This document shows positions 5,488 to 6,872 of a stretch of 6,872 bases of DNA, one piece after another. A program made the translations under genes and the position numbers. The notes beneath the pieces were generated by a model that was not told the DNA's origin, made no database searches, and was given only the letters and a program-made list of their open reading frames with translations. Source of the DNA: Acidobacteriota bacterium. GTDB lineage: Bacteria > Acidobacteriota > Vicinamibacteria > Vicinamibacterales > Vicinamibacteraceae. The stretch lies in contig JAEYZV010000031.1 in the NCBI GenBank assembly GCA_023427865.1, positions 1 to 6,872 of the forward strand. The letters run 5' to 3'. Each line of letters begins with the position of its first letter. The first letter of the stretch is position 1.

Positions 5488-6490
5488 TGGGCTTTCCCCC
5501 ATGCCACGACGGGATGGGCATGCTGCGCATCGTCTGGAGGCCCGGCGGCGCGGTGAGGACCTTCGGAATCGAATTGACGGTGATCGCCGCGGTGGCGATG
5601 TCGCCGTGGATGCCGCCGACGATCTTCATGGACAGGTCCGGCAGCCCCTTCACGGTCACCGCATCGTAGGACTCGGGGGCGCCGAGGTACGCCTCCATGT
5701 GCAGCGTGATCAACGCGCGGTCGTCCTTGAAGCCGGTGCCCGTCTGGATGATCCCTGCCACCTGGCCCTTCTGCACGGTGAGGAACTGGCTCTTGGTGCT
5801 CTTGCTCGCCAGCTTCGGGCCGATTTCGTCCGTGATGCGATCGAGCTTCCAGCCCATGGCGTCGGCGATCATCGCCACCGACTCGGTCAAGCCGACGTGA
5901 CGCACCGAGCCGCTCGCAACCTTCTCCTGGAACTGCTCCGGCGTGAGCCCGGCACCGATCTTCTGCTGGAACGGCAGGCGACGTACCGAGGCGTCCTGGA
6001 TGCGGTCGACGCGAATCGAGTCCACGCGTTCGCAGACGCCGGTCAAGGTGATCGGCAGCGCATCCATCGCGAAGCCCGGATTGACGCCGGTACCGATGAC
6101 GGCGACCTTCGCCTTCTTCGCCAGGGCGTCGATCTTCTTCGCGAGCCGCTTGTTGGAATGCCACGGGTAGGCGAGTTCTTCCGTGGTGGAGACGATGGGC
6201 AGTTCGTAGTCGAGAACGTCGGCGATCTGACCGGCGACGGTCTCGAGCGACGAACTCGTGCAGAGGACGACCACGTCGGGCTTGCCGGCCTTGATGGCAG
6301 CCCCGAGTTTGGCCTGCACGGGCACCTTCAGCGTCCGCCCGAGTTCGGCCACCTCACCGAGGTCCTTGCCGATCTTCGCCGGGTCGAGGTCCACGGCCCC
6401 GACGATCTTGAAGCCGCGGCGCGTCGCGCACTGGCGCACGACACCCACGCCGATGGGACCGAGCCCCACATGCAGCACACGGATGGCCAT
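5483..6490 (-). CDS. NAD(P)-dependent reductase of the dihydrodipicolinate reductase / 2,4-diaminopentanoate dehydrogenase-like family
   Basis: A 335-residue soluble oxidoreductase. The N-terminal Rossmann fold has the dinucleotide loop GLGPIG (9-14). The second strand ends in GAVDLDP (31-37) with acidic Asp34/Asp36, which leans toward NAD over NADP. VVVLCTSSS (73-81) and STTEELAYPW (101-110) follow the pattern of dihydrodipicolinate-reductase-like enzymes. GTGVNPGFAMD (133-143) and the following RVDRIQDASVRRLPFQQKIGAGL are the features by which I assign it to the group containing 2,4-diaminopentanoate dehydrogenase (Ord) rather than the shorter lysine-pathway DapB (about 250-270 residues). 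The substrate is not established; an amino-acid-type amine or imine is plausible. No ornithine-fermentation or lysine genes are nearby, so the gene looks orphan. Start: ATG 6490 gives a protein beginning MAIRVLHVG, with GAGGAGA upstream. A longer frame reaching 6601 would run through the promoter and into the divergent gene, so it is rejected. It is convergent with the small gene at 4847-5368. Confidence 0.88.
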   Translation of the reverse strand: MAIRVLHVGLGPIGVGVVRQCATRRGFKIVGAVDLDPAKIGKDLGEVAELGRTLKVPVQAKLGAAIKAGKPDVVVLCTSSSLETVAGQIADVLDYELPIVSTTEELAYPWHSNKRLAKKIDALAKKAKVAVIGTGVNPGFAMDALPITLTGVCERVDSIRVDRIQDASVRRLPFQQKIGAGLTPEQFQEKVASGSVRHVGLTESVAMIADAMGWKLDRITDEIGPKLASKSTKSQFLTVQKGQVAGIIQTGTGFKDDRALITLHMEAYLGAPESYDAVTVKGLPDLSMKIVGGIHGDIATAAITVNSIPKVLTAPPGLQTMRSMPIPSWHGGKPR

Positions 6491-6501
6491 GAACAGGCAG
6501 T

Positions 6502-6506
6502 CTCCT
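6502..6506 (-). promoter_or_regulatory. Ribosome binding site of the reductase gene
   Basis: On the minus strand AGGAG, within GAGGAGA, lies 11 bases before the ATG at 6490. The spacing is slightly long but usable, and the site supports the MAIRVLHVG start. With the TATAAT box at 6545-6550, the reductase mRNA would have a leader of roughly 45-50 nt carrying this site. Confidence 0.55.
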
Positions 6507-6544
6507 CGCTCCGCGCGCGCGATGCCGGCGCGGGTGAACGGCAG

Positions 6545-6552
6545 ATTATACT
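6545..6552. promoter_or_regulatory. Overlapping divergent -10 boxes in the gap between the reductase and the last gene
   Basis: The 8-bp sequence ATTATACT reads TATAAT on the minus strand (6550 to 6545), a perfect -10 consensus for the reductase gene. On the plus strand it reads TATACT (6547-6552), a 5-of-6 match for the gene at 6565. It is the only AT-rich spot in the 74-bp divergent gap. Expected start points are about 6538 on the minus strand and about 6559 on the plus strand. The plus transcript would reach the GTG at 6565 after only some 5-6 nt, with no Shine-Dalgarno sequence. No convincing -35 box is visible for either direction. Confidence 0.55.
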
Positions 6553-6564
6553 CGCGGGCACATC

Positions 6565-6872
6565 GTGGAAGTCCTGATCGGTCTCGTCTTCCTCGGCACA
6601 TCGCTGGCGGTGGCCTTCGTGCTGCCGGTCATCTCGTTCCTCCGCGCCACGCAGGCGAACCAGCGAAGCGAGACGCTCGCCCGCGAACTGCAGGCGCTGC
6701 GTGCGGAAGTCGCCGCCTTGCGTGCCGCCGGCACCCAGCCCGTTGCGCCGGCGCCGGCCGACGACGCCGCGGCACGGGCCGCGCGTGAGGCCTGGGCCGC
6801 CGAAGTCCGCGGGTTGACGACACCGCACGCGCCGACCCTCGAGTCCACGCGCGACGTCGCGGGACCGTCGGG
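6565..6872 (+). CDS. N-terminal part of a membrane-anchored coiled-coil protein, possibly DUF2339-like (partial)
   Basis: The frame opens with GTG 6565 (MEVLIGLVFLGTSLAVAF) and runs off the right edge, with 102 codons visible. Residues 2-24 form one hydrophobic membrane segment. Residues 27-56 form a charged, Leu/Ala-rich helix with heptad spacing (SETLARELQALRAEVAALRA). A low-complexity Ala/Pro/Asp stretch follows. This arrangement is how DUF2339 predicted multi-pass membrane proteins usually begin, before their many spans, but the diagnostic part lies outside the window, so the family is a guess. Other coiled-coil membrane proteins are equally possible. Third-position G/C bias is strong, supporting a real gene. 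The start fits the TATACT box 12 bp upstream and an mRNA with almost no leader; no Shine-Dalgarno sequence is present. The gene is divergent from the reductase and probably shares its promoter region. Confidence 0.65.
   Translation, partial: MEVLIGLVFLGTSLAVAFVLPVISFLRATQANQRSETLARELQALRAEVAALRAAGTQPVAPAPADDAAARAAREAWAAEVRGLTTPHAPTLESTRDVAGPS

Noticed and set aside
6491..6601. N-terminal extension of the reductase up to 6601
   Set aside because: It would place 37 residues before the Rossmann start MAIRVLHVG, overlap the divergent gene at 6565 and run through the TATAAT box.

Overview
The window is very GC-rich DNA with strong G/C preference at third codon positions, laid out as ordinary bacterial chromosome. 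The gene set and the GC-rich intergenic repeats (CTACCGA- and GGCCGACGGCCGAA-type words) resemble what I associate with Acidobacteriota, especially Vicinamibacteria-like genomes. That assignment is inference from style, not from a marker gene.

Layout from left to right: the last 13 codons of an unidentified + strand gene (2-43); a large + strand gene for a membrane-bound PDZ/GAF/SpoIIE-type PP2C phosphatase (122-2989), with a -10-like box so close to its ATG that the transcript may be leaderless; a 173-bp convergent gap full of repeats; a - strand M48 zinc metalloprotease lipoprotein with a LysM-like C-terminus (3163-4623); a 223-bp divergent gap holding another copy of the same repeat family; a small + strand gene of unknown function (4847-5368); a 114-bp convergent gap made almost entirely of an AGAATTTC-type octamer array and its inverted partner; a - strand NAD(P)-dependent reductase of the dihydrodipicolinate reductase / 2,4-diaminopentanoate dehydrogenase type (5483-6490); and, divergently from it, the start of a + strand gene (6565 to the window end) encoding an N-terminal membrane anchor and coiled coil, possibly a DUF2339-type membrane protein.

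The genes alternate in strand and no two complete neighbours form a co-directional operon, so there is no sign that they act in one pathway. Two encode cell-envelope or signalling functions (the phosphatase and the secreted protease), one is metabolic, and the rest are uncharacterised. No RNA gene, CRISPR array, transposase, phage gene or defence module is visible. I do not see a convincing undescribed multi-gene system. The most interesting signals are non-coding: the octamer-repeat inverted element that starts exactly at the two facing stop codons, the overlapping divergent -10 boxes at 6545-6552, and the repeat family on both sides of the protease gene.
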